Source: a bacterium (lineage in GTDB: Bacteria > Vulcanimicrobiota > Vulcanimicrobiia > Vulcanimicrobiales > Vulcanimicrobiaceae). Taken from it: a stretch of 46,127 bases of DNA. Positions 9,399-18,659 of this stretch are shown here, piece by piece. The position numbers were made by a program, and so were the translations under genes. The DNA lies in assembly GCA_021845615.1 (NCBI GenBank), contig JAJZVP010000002.1:1-46127 (forward strand). Direction: 5' to 3'. Numbering within the stretch: the stretch's first letter is position 1; each line of letters begins with the position of its first letter. The notes under the pieces were generated by a model that was not told where the DNA came from, did not search any database, and saw only the letters and a list, made by a program, of their open reading frames with translations.

Positions 9399-9821
9399 AT
9401 GGAACACGATATGATGGCCAACGGCGAAACGATGGAGAAAAAACCTCGCCGCAAGGCACGCCGTAAAGCCGTCGGCAAGAAAGCCGCCGTCGCCAAGAAA
9501 ACGACGCGCAAGAAAACTGCCGGTCGCAAAAAGGCCACCGCAGGTCGTAAAAAGACCGCCGGACGTAAAAAGGCAGCCGGACGCAAGAAGGCGACCGGAC
9601 GCAAAAAGGCAGCCGGACGCAAGAAGGCAACCGGACGCAAAAAGGCAGCCGGACGCAAGAAGGCAACCGGACGCAAAAAGGCAGCCGGACGCAAAAAGGC
9701 GACCGGACGCAAAAAGGCAGCCGGACGCAAGAAGGCAGCCGGACGCAAAAAGGCAGCCGCCCCCCGCAAGAAAACGGCCGGGCGTCGCAAAGTCGGCCGT
9801 CCTCGCAAGAAGGCCGCATAA
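9399..9821 (+). CDS. lysine/arginine-rich histone H1-like repeat DNA-binding protein
   Basis: 140 aa; MEHDMMANGETMEKKPRRKARRKAVGKKAAVAKKTTRKKTAGRKKATAGRKK... with 13 GRKK units and a C-terminal AT-hook-like VGRPRKKAA; SD GAGGAGG just upstream. Confidence 0.85.
   Translation: MEHDMMANGETMEKKPRRKARRKAVGKKAAVAKKTTRKKTAGRKKATAGRKKTAGRKKAAGRKKATGRKKAAGRKKATGRKKAAGRKKATGRKKAAGRKKATGRKKAAGRKKAAGRKKAAAPRKKTAGRRKVGRPRKKAA
9522..9762 (+). repeat. in-frame 18-bp tandem repeat (GRKKAA/GRKKAT; 36-bp doublet)
   Basis: Repeated GGACGCAAAAAGGCAGCC / GGACGCAAGAAGGCAACC units inside the histone-like CDS. Confidence 0.9.
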
Positions 9822-9841
9822 CCGCTCTTCCCAGAGCTCGT

Positions 9842-9881
9842 AAAGAGCGGGCGCATGCATCGCATGCGCCCGCTCTTTTTA
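9842..9881. terminator. bidirectional intrinsic terminator between the histone-like gene and oppF
   Basis: Perfect 17-bp stem AAAGAGCGGGCGCATGC (9842-9858), loop ATC, GCATGCGCCCGCTCTTT (9862-9878), then TT; the A-run on the opposite side serves the other strand. Confidence 0.9.
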
Positions 9882-10871
9882 TTGAATCGTGCCGTTCTCG
9901 ACGGCGTGACAGGCCACCATATGGCCGCCGCCGACATCGCGCATCGCCGGCTCTTCTACCGAGCAGCGCTCGAATGCAAAGGGACAGCGGGGATGGAAGC
10001 GACATCCGCTCGGCGGCGCCATCGCCGTCGGCACGTCACCGCTGAGCAGCACGCGCTTCTGCGCGCTCTGCACCTCGGGGTTCGGCACCGGAATGGCGGC
10101 GAGCAGCGCCTGCGTGTACGGATGCAGCGGGTGTTCGTAGAGCGCGCTCCGGTCTGCAACTTCGAAAATCTTGCCGAGATAGAGCACCGCCACCCGCGTC
10201 GAGATGTGGCGGACCACCGAAAGATCGTGCGAGATAAAGAGATAGGTGAGTCCGAGACGCTCGCGCAGATCTTCGAGCAGATTGAGCACCTGCGCCTGAA
10301 TCGAGACGTCGAGCGCGGAGACCGGCTCGTCGCAGACGATGAACTGCGGCTCGACGGCGAGCGCGCGCGCGATGCCGACGCGCTGCCGTTGCCCGCCGGA
10401 AAATTCATTGGGGTAGCGATTGAGATGCGAGGACTGCAGCCCCACCATCCGCAGCAACTCGACCGTCCGCTCCTGGCGCGCCTTCCCCTTCGCGATCCCG
10501 TGAATCGCGAGCGGCTCGCTGACGATCTCCCCGATCGTCATGCGCGGGTTGAGGCTGCCGTAGGGATCCTGAAAAATAATCTGCATCCGGCGACGCAGCA
10601 TGCGGGTCTGCCGGGCGGAGATATCGCTGATATCCCGTCCTTCGAATCGAATCGTTCCCGAGGTCGCCTCGAGCAATTTCAGGACGAGTCGCCCGATCGT
10701 CGTCTTTCCCGATCCCGATTCGCCGACCAGCCCCAACGTTTCGCCTTTGCGAACGGTGAAGCTCACCCCATCGACCGCTTTGACGTCGGCGACGTGCCGT
10801 CCGAAAACTCCGGCGCTCACCGGGAAATACTTCTTGAGATCGGTGACCTCGAGCAATTTCTCGTCGCTCAT
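9879..10871 (-). CDS. oligopeptide/dipeptide ABC transporter ATP-binding protein (OppF/DppF type)
   Basis: [25 protein letters not shown]..., [47 protein letters not shown]-terminal Opp cysteine motif [15 protein letters not shown]. Confidence 0.93.
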   Translation of the reverse strand: MSDEKLLEVTDLKKYFPVSAGVFGRHVADVKAVDGVSFTVRKGETLGLVGESGSGKTTIGRLVLKLLEATSGTIRFEGRDISDISARQTRMLRRRMQIIFQDPYGSLNPRMTIGEIVSEPLAIHGIAKGKARQERTVELLRMVGLQSSHLNRYPNEFSGGQRQRVGIARALAVEPQFIVCDEPVSALDVSIQAQVLNLLEDLRERLGLTYLFISHDLSVVRHISTRVAVLYLGKIFEVADRSALYEHPLHPYTQALLAAIPVPNPEVQSAQKRVLLSGDVPTAMAPPSGCRFHPRCPFAFERCSVEEPAMRDVGGGHMVACHAVENGTIQ

Positions 10872-11857
10872 CGCGCCGCCCCCGCCGCCTGTAAGTTCTC
10901 CGTACAGCGCCAACAGCGCGCGAGATGGCCGTGCCCGAGATCGGTGACCGGAACGATCTCGTCACAGCGCTCGAGTCGATAGGTGCAGCGCGGAGCGAAC
11001 GCGCAGCCCGGCGGCATGCGATGGAGGTTCGGTGGCTGCCCGGGGATCGGCGTTAGGCGAGCATTCGCCGGCGCATCGAGCCGCGGAAGCGAAGCGAGAA
11101 GCCCCTGCGTGTAGGGCATTCTCGGTTCGGCAAAAATCTGTCGCGCGCTCCCGTACTCCACCATGTTCCCGCCGTACATCACGAGCACGTCTTTGCAGGT
11201 CTCCGCGACGACGCCGAGATCGTGGGTGATGAGGATGATCGCCGCTCCGGTCTCACGTTGCAGTTCGTTCATCAGTTCGAGCACCTGCGCCTGAATCGTG
11301 ACGTCGAGCGCGGTGGTCGGCTCGTCGGCGATGAGCAGCTGCGGGTTGCACGAGAGCGCCATCGCGATCATCGCGCGCTGTCGCATGCCACCCGAGAACT
11401 GGTGTGGGTAATCGTCGACGCGTTTTTCGGGCGAGGGGATGCGCACCTTTCGCAGCATTTCGATCGCCGTTTCGCGCGCCTCGCGATGGTTGCGCCCGAG
11501 ATGGAGCCGGACGACCTCGGCGATCTGCTCGCCGATCGTCAGAACCGGGTTTAACGAGGTCATCGGATCCTGGAAAATCATCGCGATGCGGTGGCCGCGC
11601 ACGTGGCGCATCTCCTCATCCCGAAGCTTCAGCAAGTCGCGACCGTCAAAAAATATCTCGCCCGATTCGATGCGACCCGGTCGATCGATCAGACGCATGA
11701 TCGAGAGCGAGGTGACGGATTTCCCGGAGCCCGATTCACCGACGATGCCGAGCGTTTGCCCGGCATCGAGGGAGAACGAGAGACCGTTGACGGCGGTAAC
11801 GACGCCATCTTCGGTCTGAAAGGTCGTGCGGAGGTTGCGGACCTCGAGCAGCGCCAT
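10868..11857 (-). CDS. oligopeptide/dipeptide ABC transporter ATP-binding protein (OppD/DppD type)
   Basis: [56 protein letters not shown]..., [50 protein letters not shown]. Confidence 0.93.
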   Translation of the reverse strand: MALLEVRNLRTTFQTEDGVVTAVNGLSFSLDAGQTLGIVGESGSGKSVTSLSIMRLIDRPGRIESGEIFFDGRDLLKLRDEEMRHVRGHRIAMIFQDPMTSLNPVLTIGEQIAEVVRLHLGRNHREARETAIEMLRKVRIPSPEKRVDDYPHQFSGGMRQRAMIAMALSCNPQLLIADEPTTALDVTIQAQVLELMNELQRETGAAIILITHDLGVVAETCKDVLVMYGGNMVEYGSARQIFAEPRMPYTQGLLASLPRLDAPANARLTPIPGQPPNLHRMPPGCAFAPRCTYRLERCDEIVPVTDLGHGHLARCWRCTENLQAAGAAR

Positions 11858-11868
11858 CGGGAAGTCGG

Positions 11869-12273
11869 CTAGATACCGGTAAGTGCGAGAATCGTCATCG
11901 AAGCGACGAACAGGACCGCGACGACGCCAGTGACGCGCGCGAGTTGTTCGTCCATGCCGAGGCGGCCGCGATAGGCCGATTCGACTTTCCCTCCGATCGT
12001 TCCGGAGAGTCCCTCATTCTTCGTCGTCTGCATCGCCAAGAGCACGATCAGCGAGAGCGCCGCGAGCACCGCGAGCCCCGCGACACCATGCGTCAACCAA
12101 CTCGCGTGCTGTTGGAACCACGTATGCGGCGCGAGCGCCGGCGGAATGCTCTGCGCGACCTGTGCGGCGAGAGGGTTCGGCACCGTCGTCGCGTGTGCGA
12201 GCGGGGCGGCGGCGTGCTGGGTTGTGGCACCTGCGACGTGAAGCGGGTGCGTTGTGGTGGCACTAGCTGGCAT
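11869..12273 (-). CDS. secG: preprotein translocase subunit SecG with N-terminal extension
   Basis: Two TM helices ([19 protein letters not shown] and [21 protein letters not shown]) separated by the SecG-like loop [31 protein letters not shown]; 60-aa Ala/His/Pro/Thr-rich N-terminus. Confidence 0.7.
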   Translation of the reverse strand: MPASATTTHPLHVAGATTQHAAAPLAHATTVPNPLAAQVAQSIPPALAPHTWFQQHASWLTHGVAGLAVLAALSLIVLLAMQTTKNEGLSGTIGGKVESAYRGRLGMDEQLARVTGVVAVLFVASMTILALTGI

Positions 12274-12317
12274 GAAAAATCAGACTCCCTGTGAGGGTTG
12301 TACGGCTCAGGATTCTA

Positions 12318-14219
12318 TCACGAGGCGGTAGCCCCTACAAGGCGAGCGGCTATTCGCCGCGCGAGCGCCCGGGCGTCGAGGCCGACCGCGACCCTTTGCT
12401 GGGCCTGGGTATCGGCCTGAAGGAAGGTTTCCCCTACGCCGATGCGCTCGACCGGCACGCTCGCTCCGGCGTCCGCGAGCGCCTCGAGAAGCGCGGAGCC
12501 GAAGCCGCCCGCGAGGCTATGCTCTTCGAGCGTGACGAGCATTTCGTGGCTCGCCGCGCAGGCGAGGATCGCCTCGCGATCGAGCGGAGCGACGAAACGC
12601 GCGCTATAGATCGTCGGCAACGACCCACGCATATCGCCGTACTCGCCACTCTCCAGCAAGCGATAGGCATCCATCGCCACATCGACGGTATTTCCGAGCG
12701 CGAAGATCGCGACGCCGGAGCCCGCGCGGAGCAGTTCGCTTTTGCCGCGTTCGATCGGCGCCGGCACGTCGTTCGTGCGGCCGCTCGTCGAACCGCGCGG
12801 ATAACGAATCGCCACCGGGCCGTCGCATTCGAGCGCGAAATCGAGCATCGGCCCTAGCTCTTCTTCGCAGCGCGGTGCGAGGATGGTGAGATTGGGAAGC
12901 GTACGGAGATACGCGATATCGTAGAGCCCCATGTGCGTGGGGCCGTCGTCGCCGACGACGCCGGCGCGATCGAGCGCGAAGATGACCGGCAGCCCCTGCA
13001 CCGCAACGTCGTGAACGATCTGGTCGTACGCGCGTTGCAGAAAGGTCGAATAGATCGCGCAGACCGGGCGCAGGCCCGCCGCCGCGGCACCGGCGGCGAA
13101 GCAGACGGCGTGCGCTTCGGCGATACCGACGTCGAAATACCGATTCGGAAAGCGCCGCGCGAACGTGGAGAGTTTCGTGCCGTCGGGCATCGCCGCGGTG
13201 ATCGCGATCACCCGTTCGTCGCGCTCGGCGATATCGATGAGTCCGCGCGCGAAGGCGTCGGAGAACGTCGGGCGCGCACCCTCTTTCATCTCGAGTTTTC
13301 CGTTCTCGATATCGAACGCGCCACAGCCGTGAAAGGTCCGCGCGTCCCGCTCGGCGGGCTCGTAGCCTTTCCCCTTCACCGTCCGAACGTGCACGAGCAC
13401 CGGCCCCTCGATTCCGGCGGCGGCGCGCAATGCCGCCTCGACGGTTTCGAGATGGTGCCCGTCGAATGGCCCGAGATAGCGGAAGCCGAGCTCTTCAAAA
13501 ATAACCGCGGTCTTTTCGGCGGGCGCGACGAAGCGCACCGCGGCGACTTCGGCGCTCGCAATCGCCTTGCGCGCCGCACCGCCGAAAGGCAGATGGTGCA
13601 GCACGTCCTTCGCCTTTTCGCGCGCGTAATTCACCAGCGGCTTACTGCGAAGAACGGAGAGATACGACGCGATCGAGCCGACGTTCGGCGCGATCGACAT
13701 CTCGTTATCGTTGAGAACGACGATGAGGTTGCTCTGCAATTGGCCGGCGTTGTTGAGCGCCTCGTATGCGAGCCCTCCGGTCAACGCGCCGTCGCCGAGA
13801 ATGGCGACCACGCGTTCGCTGCCGCCGCGGCGGTCGCGCGCGATCGCCATTCCCAGCGCCGCCGAGACCGACGTACTGGCATGGCCGGCGCCGAATGCAT
13901 CGTAGGGCGATTCGGCGCGCATCGCAAAACCGGAGATGCCTCCGCCTTTGCGCAGCGTCGAAAAGCGGTCGCGGCGACCGGTGAGAATTTTGTGCACGTA
14001 GGTCTGGTGGCTGACGTCCCAAACGATCTTATCGGTCGGGGCGTTGAAGACGCGGTGAAGCGCGATGGTGAGCTCGACGACGCCGAGATTCGGCGCGAGA
14101 TGGCCGCCGTTGCGCGAGCACGTCACGACGAGCAGGTCGCGAATCTCCCGCGCGAGCAGGTCGAGTTCGTCCCGGTCGAGGCCCTGGAGATCAGCGGGGG
14201 AGTCGATTTTTTCGAGCAT
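12318..14219 (-). CDS. dxs: 1-deoxy-D-xylulose-5-phosphate synthase
   Basis: MLEKIDSPADLQGLDRDELDLLAREIRDLLV...GGHLAPNLGVVELTIALHRVFN, GDGALTGGLAYEALNNAG, GPFDGHH, DRAGVVGDDGPTHMGLYD. Start re-set to ATG 14219. Confidence 0.96.
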   Translation of the reverse strand: MLEKIDSPADLQGLDRDELDLLAREIRDLLVVTCSRNGGHLAPNLGVVELTIALHRVFNAPTDKIVWDVSHQTYVHKILTGRRDRFSTLRKGGGISGFAMRAESPYDAFGAGHASTSVSAALGMAIARDRRGGSERVVAILGDGALTGGLAYEALNNAGQLQSNLIVVLNDNEMSIAPNVGSIASYLSVLRSKPLVNYAREKAKDVLHHLPFGGAARKAIASAEVAAVRFVAPAEKTAVIFEELGFRYLGPFDGHHLETVEAALRAAAGIEGPVLVHVRTVKGKGYEPAERDARTFHGCGAFDIENGKLEMKEGARPTFSDAFARGLIDIAERDERVIAITAAMPDGTKLSTFARRFPNRYFDVGIAEAHAVCFAAGAAAAGLRPVCAIYSTFLQRAYDQIVHDVAVQGLPVIFALDRAGVVGDDGPTHMGLYDIAYLRTLPNLTILAPRCEEELGPMLDFALECDGPVAIRYPRGSTSGRTNDVPAPIERGKSELLRAGSGVAIFALGNTVDVAMDAYRLLESGEYGDMRGSLPTIYSARFVAPLDREAILACAASHEMLVTLEEHSLAGGFGSALLEALADAGASVPVERIGVGETFLQADTQAQQRVAVGLDARALARRIAARLVGATAS

Positions 14220-14328
14220 AGCGCGAGCTTTCGATTCGTGAGCGGTGCGGGCGAGCCCCGGCGGGGCGCCTCCCGTTCTTGAACCACCGCCGGAGGGAGG
14301 AGGGTTCGCTAGGTCGCATTTCGGCCGG

Positions 14329-14973
14329 GTGATCGATCCCTCGGTACACCTGCTCCCCGAACGCACCAGGAACGTCTGGCGCGACCTCGCGCGCATTCTC
14401 TCGACGATTTTCAACCCGTTTCTCTGCGCCCTCGCGCTCTTCGTCATCCTCTCGAGCCAGACGGCGCGATCGACGCTCGAATTCTGGAAGCTCCTCTTCC
14501 TCTCGACCGCCTTCACCTCGCTGCTGCCGATGCTCTACGTCTTCTGGCTCTACGCAAGCGACCGCATCTCCGACCTCGATATGTCGCAACGCCGCGAACG
14601 GGAATCGGTCTTCTCGGCATTCACGCTCGCCTACGTGCTGGGATCGCTCGTGCTTTGGGCGGCGCACGCTCCCATGCTGATGCGCGCCGCGCTCGCTGGA
14701 TACGCGGTCTCGGGGGCGATCATTCAGGTCATCACGCGCTACTGGAAAATCAGTACGCACGCATTGGCCATCTCCGCGGCGTTAACGGTGATCGTCTTTC
14801 TCGACGGGCGCTCGCCGCTTCCGTTTTTGATCTTGATTCCGATGGTCGGGTGGGCTCGCGTCTATTTACGGGCGCACACGCTCGCGCAAGTGATCGGCGG
14901 CTCGCTGCTCGGCATCGTCAGCGTTACCGTGCTGTTCGATCTCTTCCATATTCCAAACGCACTGCTTCACTAG
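14329..14973 (+). CDS. PAP2-like/phosphatidic acid phosphatase-type membrane protein
   Basis: GTG start assumed at VIDPSVHLLPERTRNVWRDLARILSTIFNPFL...; multiple TM helices; RVYLRAHTLAQVIGGSLLGIVSV resembles the PAP2 C-terminal motif (R..L..H...Q...G). Confidence 0.6.
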   Translation: MIDPSVHLLPERTRNVWRDLARILSTIFNPFLCALALFVILSSQTARSTLEFWKLLFLSTAFTSLLPMLYVFWLYASDRISDLDMSQRRERESVFSAFTLAYVLGSLVLWAAHAPMLMRAALAGYAVSGAIIQVITRYWKISTHALAISAALTVIVFLDGRSPLPFLILIPMVGWARVYLRAHTLAQVIGGSLLGIVSVTVLFDLFHIPNALLH

Positions 14974-15724
14974 TCCGCGCCGGGTCGGCTCCGAGCATCG
15001 TTGCGAGTTGCTCGGCGAAGCGCGCGCCGTCGCCGGTGGTGACGCAGCGAGTACCTCCGCCCCCGCGCGCGCCGCCCGCTTCGATTGCGAGCGCGACCGC
15101 GCGCTCCGCCTGAACGAGCGCCGGATCGATCCGGGCGATCTTCGGGCCGAGCGCCGCGGCGAAATGCGCGTCGAGGACCGGAAAGTGCGTACAGGCGAGC
15201 AGCACGGCCTCACAATCGGAGGGAACGCTCTCGCAGACCTCGGCGACCGCTCGCCGCGCGCGATCGCTCTCGATATCACCCGCTTCCACGAGCGGTACGA
15301 GTGCCGGCGCTGCGATCTCGGCGACCCGCATGCCGGGGGCGCGCGCCCGCAACGCGCTGCCGTACGCGCCGGTACGCACCGTCGCGGCGGTCGCGATCAC
15401 CGCGACGTTGCGGATGCCGCGCCGCATGACGGCGAGCGCCGCGGATTCGATGAGATCGAGAATGCGGACGCGGCTCGGCGGCCAGCCGTTGCGCTGCGCG
15501 ACGGCACAGGAGGTGTTGCAAGCCATAACGATGGCGTCGGCACCCGCGCCTTCGAGCCAGGCGATATTTGCATGGAGCAGTTCGACGAGCTCTTCTTCGC
15601 TACGATCGCCGTACGGCACGTGCGCTTGATCGGCGAGAAAAACGATCTCCTCGTCGGGAAGCATCGCGCGAACGGCTCGAAGCACGGTTAAACCGCCGAG
15701 CCCGGAATCGAAAAGCCCTAGCAT
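14924..15724 (-). CDS. murI: glutamate racemase
   Basis: MLGLFDSGLGGLTVLRAVRAMLPDEEIVFLADQAHVPYGDRSEEEL, VMACNTSCA, VLLACTHFPVL. Confidence 0.95.
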   Translation of the reverse strand: MLGLFDSGLGGLTVLRAVRAMLPDEEIVFLADQAHVPYGDRSEEELVELLHANIAWLEGAGADAIVMACNTSCAVAQRNGWPPSRVRILDLIESAALAVMRRGIRNVAVIATAATVRTGAYGSALRARAPGMRVAEIAAPALVPLVEAGDIESDRARRAVAEVCESVPSDCEAVLLACTHFPVLDAHFAAALGPKIARIDPALVQAERAVALAIEAGGARGGGGTRCVTTGDGARFAEQLATMLGADPARTSEAVRLEYGRDRTAR

Positions 15725-15727
15725 ACC

Positions 15728-17749
15728 TTACTGCTGAGGTTGGATTGCCGGGGGCGGCGCGCCTGCATAATCGGTGATGCCGTCGGCGATGGCGACCGCG
15801 ACCTTCTGGCGCCACGCGGGATCGGTCAGCAGGGCGAAATCGTCGGGATTCGAGAGAAATGCGGTCTCGACGAGGCATGCGGGCATGAAGGCGTGCAACG
15901 GGATGTAGAGATGGCTCTTCACGATGCCGTCGTTTTTGGTGCCGACCTGCGCCGCGAGCTCGTTCTGAACGTCGCGCGCGAACGGTAGATCGATCGGCTT
16001 GGCGTAATAGGTGGTGGTGCCATTCGGGCCTGCATTGATGTAAGCGTTCACGTGAATGCTCACCAACAAGCGCGCGCCCGCGCGATTGGCGATATTATCG
16101 CGCGCCTGAAGCTCCTGTTCGGCGGTATCGTAGGGAGCGTAGACGTCGACGTCTTTGGTGCGCGTCATGATCACCTGCCAGCCTCGCGCTTCGAGAATCG
16201 CTCGCAGTCGCTTGGCCATATCCAACGTCAACACCGCCTCGGCGACGCCGTGACGCACCGCGCCGCGATCGCTGCCACCGTGGCCGGGGTCGATCACGAT
16301 CAAACGCGGATTGGTCGGAACGTACGCCGCGACGGGATTGACGCTCCACAGGTTTGGGTCGCCGCCGGCGACCGGCGCTGCCGCGGCGAGTGCGACGCTC
16401 GGCGTTCCGGTCCCCGCAACCCCCGTTCCGGCGGTTGAGGCATCGGCGAGCGAGGGCGCGGTATTCACCGCAATATCGAGACCGGTTGCATCGGGCGTCA
16501 CCGAGATATCGTGCGCGCCGTCAACCGAGAGCGCGATGCGCACCGTCTGCGGATCGATCTGGTGCGCGCGCACGTCTTCAATCGGTACGCCGGCCGAGGG
16601 CGGAATCGCCGTTGGTGCTAAGGTCGCGCCGTGCAAATCGATCCAAAAACGGTTGTCGGGAGCGCGAAGGTGGTGCCAATCGAACGAGGCCGCGCCGGTG
16701 AGCGCGACGTGCAAGGTGATGCCGCTCGAGGTGAGTTGCGCTTGGATCGCGTCGACTCTAGCGAGCGCAACCAAAGGTGCCGGCGTCACCTCGCCGACCG
16801 GAGGGCTCGTTGCGAGCGGTTCGTTCGCAACGCGATTCCACGGCGAGACCGTCGGTAGCTCCGCGTTCGGTGGCGGACGCAACGCCACGGCGACCTGCGG
16901 CGTCGGGCTCGGTCGCGCGAGCGGCGCCGCGCGTGCGATCTGCGGCGCCCGCACGACCGGTGCGGCTGCGGCGACCGCGCTCGCTCCCGGCGCGATCACG
17001 AAGCCGATATCGCGGCCGTCGAGCGAGCCGACCTGTGCGACGTGCGAGCTGCCGTCGAGATCGAGGGTAAGGTAGGTGGTCGGGTGCGCCGCCGTACCGA
17101 CCTGCGAAATCTCCACCGCAACCAAGCCGCCGGCATCGACGCTGCGTACGCGCAAGAGGCGCGTGCCGAGACCGACGAAGGCGTAGGTCATCTGCCGCGC
17201 GCTCTCGCGGACGAGACGTGCCTGCAAGGGGATGGCGCCGCGCGCGATGACCCGCATGCCGCTGCCTTCATCGCGAACGTCGATGTTGGTGATCTGCGGT
17301 TGCAGAATCGTCACCGCACCGCCGGTGATTTTGCGAAGCCCTAAGGCGCGGGCGAGGGCGTCGAAATCGAGGTAGGCCTCACCGCCGCGCACGATCGGCG
17401 CGACCGCAGAACGAACCGCAAGCGGCCCGATATCGTAGGTACGGTGCCCGATTGCGAAACTGACGATCGTCGGTTCGCCGGTCGCGACGAGCACGTAGCG
17501 CGCGCCCGGTTTCCAGGTGACGATCGCGCCGAGCGCGTGAAAGAGCCGGCGTAGGGCCGGATCGTCGATGCCGACGAGGAGCGTCGAAGCGCGCTTTTCG
17601 ACGTGCGTGAAGGCGAACGTGCGCCCCGCGAACTGCCAGAGCGGCGCCGCGCTCGCCGCGCGCGGTACGCAGAGCAGCGCGAAGCAGAGCGCGAAAAACG
17701 CGCTAGAAATCCGTGCGATGGAGCGGTTCATCGAGTTCGAGATGCCCAC
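15728..17749 (-). CDS. N-acetylmuramoyl-L-alanine amidase with AMIN-like domains
   Basis: C-terminal Amidase_3: NPRLIVIDPGHGGSDRGAVRHGVAEAVLTLDMAKRL..., SIHVNAY, PACLVETAFLSNPDDF; N-terminal copper-amine-oxidase-like and AMIN-like segments. Confidence 0.9.
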   Translation of the reverse strand: MGISNSMNRSIARISSAFFALCFALLCVPRAASAAPLWQFAGRTFAFTHVEKRASTLLVGIDDPALRRLFHALGAIVTWKPGARYVLVATGEPTIVSFAIGHRTYDIGPLAVRSAVAPIVRGGEAYLDFDALARALGLRKITGGAVTILQPQITNIDVRDEGSGMRVIARGAIPLQARLVRESARQMTYAFVGLGTRLLRVRSVDAGGLVAVEISQVGTAAHPTTYLTLDLDGSSHVAQVGSLDGRDIGFVIAPGASAVAAAAPVVRAPQIARAAPLARPSPTPQVAVALRPPPNAELPTVSPWNRVANEPLATSPPVGEVTPAPLVALARVDAIQAQLTSSGITLHVALTGAASFDWHHLRAPDNRFWIDLHGATLAPTAIPPSAGVPIEDVRAHQIDPQTVRIALSVDGAHDISVTPDATGLDIAVNTAPSLADASTAGTGVAGTGTPSVALAAAAPVAGGDPNLWSVNPVAAYVPTNPRLIVIDPGHGGSDRGAVRHGVAEAVLTLDMAKRLRAILEARGWQVIMTRTKDVDVYAPYDTAEQELQARDNIANRAGARLLVSIHVNAYINAGPNGTTTYYAKPIDLPFARDVQNELAAQVGTKNDGIVKSHLYIPLHAFMPACLVETAFLSNPDDFALLTDPAWRQKVAVAIADGITDYAGAPPPAIQPQQ

Positions 17750-18263
17750 CGGGCAGCGTCGGAAGGCGTGCCCCGTCGACGGTAATTTGCACTGCGGAGA
17801 TTCCCGGCAACGCGGTCATCGAGTAGACGAGCGCTTTGAATTCGGCATTCTCTCCGAAGGTGCCACCGGGCTGCGATTCTACTTCCTTCGAGAGATCGAC
17901 CGTCACCGTCGAGCCGTGAATCGCGACGTCGTTCACGCGCGTACCCGGTGGAAAGCGTACGGCGCGGATATCGGCGGGAGGGCCGACGACGGCTTGCAGC
18001 GCCGCGTAGAGCGCGCGATCGTGCGCCCATTGCGCGTACGTACTTCCGGCGGGGCGCGGGCGCAGCGTCACATCCCAGGGCTTCACGGTGGTGCCGTCCA
18101 TCTCGGTGTAATAGATCGTCAGCGTATTGGGCGACGCCGCATGCGGGCGCGTGAGCCACCAGCCGACGCCGATCGCAAGCAGGAGCAAAACGACGATCGG
18201 AATGGCATAATTCGGGCGCGACGGCGCGGCCGAACGGTGCCCGCTCCGCCGGATCTCACTCAC
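17703..18263 (-). CDS. GerMN-domain membrane-anchored protein
   Basis: N-terminal TM (YAIPIVVLLLLAIGVGWWL) followed by LTIYYTEMDGTTVKPWDVTLRP...DVAIHGSTVTVDLSKEVESQPGGTFGENAEFKALVYSMTALPGISAVQITVDG, GerMN-like. Confidence 0.75.
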   Translation of the reverse strand: MSEIRRSGHRSAAPSRPNYAIPIVVLLLLAIGVGWWLTRPHAASPNTLTIYYTEMDGTTVKPWDVTLRPRPAGSTYAQWAHDRALYAALQAVVGPPADIRAVRFPPGTRVNDVAIHGSTVTVDLSKEVESQPGGTFGENAEFKALVYSMTALPGISAVQITVDGARLPTLPGGHLELDEPLHRTDF

Positions 18264-18610
18264 GAAATCGAGCCACGCGCGAGCGTCATGCCGAGCGCGA
18301 AGGTTCCGATGACGAGCAGCAGACCGAGTAGCGAGAGCGCGAGAGCGAGGGCTCCCTTACCCGGCCGCTCGCCCATGCGTCGGGCGAAGATATAGGCGAG
18401 CATCGCCGCGAGCGCACCCCCGAGGTGCAGCCAGATCAGCGAACTCGCGGGGTGGAAGACGCCCGCGACCACGAGGCCGACGAGAAATTGTAGTCCCGTC
18501 ACCGCGACCATCACGCGCCGCCCCATCGTATTCCAACTAAAGACGACGGCGCAGATGATCACCAGCGCGGCGACGATGAAGTGGGCATCGAGAATATATT
18601 GGGACGTCAT
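18260..18610 (-). CDS. small integral membrane protein, unknown function
   Basis: MTSQYILDAHFIVAALVIICAVVFSWNTMGRRVMVAVTGLQFLVG...; about four TM helices; overlaps GerMN CDS by 4 bp. Confidence 0.6.
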   Translation of the reverse strand: MTSQYILDAHFIVAALVIICAVVFSWNTMGRRVMVAVTGLQFLVGLVVAGVFHPASSLIWLHLGGALAAMLAYIFARRMGERPGKGALALALSLLGLLLVIGTFALGMTLARGSIS

Positions 18611-18659
18611 GCGTACACCGTTAACGTCGGCACGCACGCAATCCTCTCGCGGCGCGTCG

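Noticed and set aside
9522-9762. Possible CRISPR-like array
   Set aside because: Period is 18 bp with no unique spacers; it is an in-frame coding repeat.
9238-10005. Cys-rich repeat ORF (CVRLPFCVRLPS...) and FLRPAAFLRP repeat ORF on the minus strand
   Set aside because: Reverse-frame readings of the GRKKA repeat; the lysine-rich plus-strand frame has SD, promoter and terminator.
9879-11857. Complete oligopeptide transporter operon
   Set aside because: Only the two ATPase subunits are present in the window; permeases and binding protein are not adjacent.
12933-14282. 449-aa plus-strand ORF
   Set aside because: Antisense shadow of dxs.
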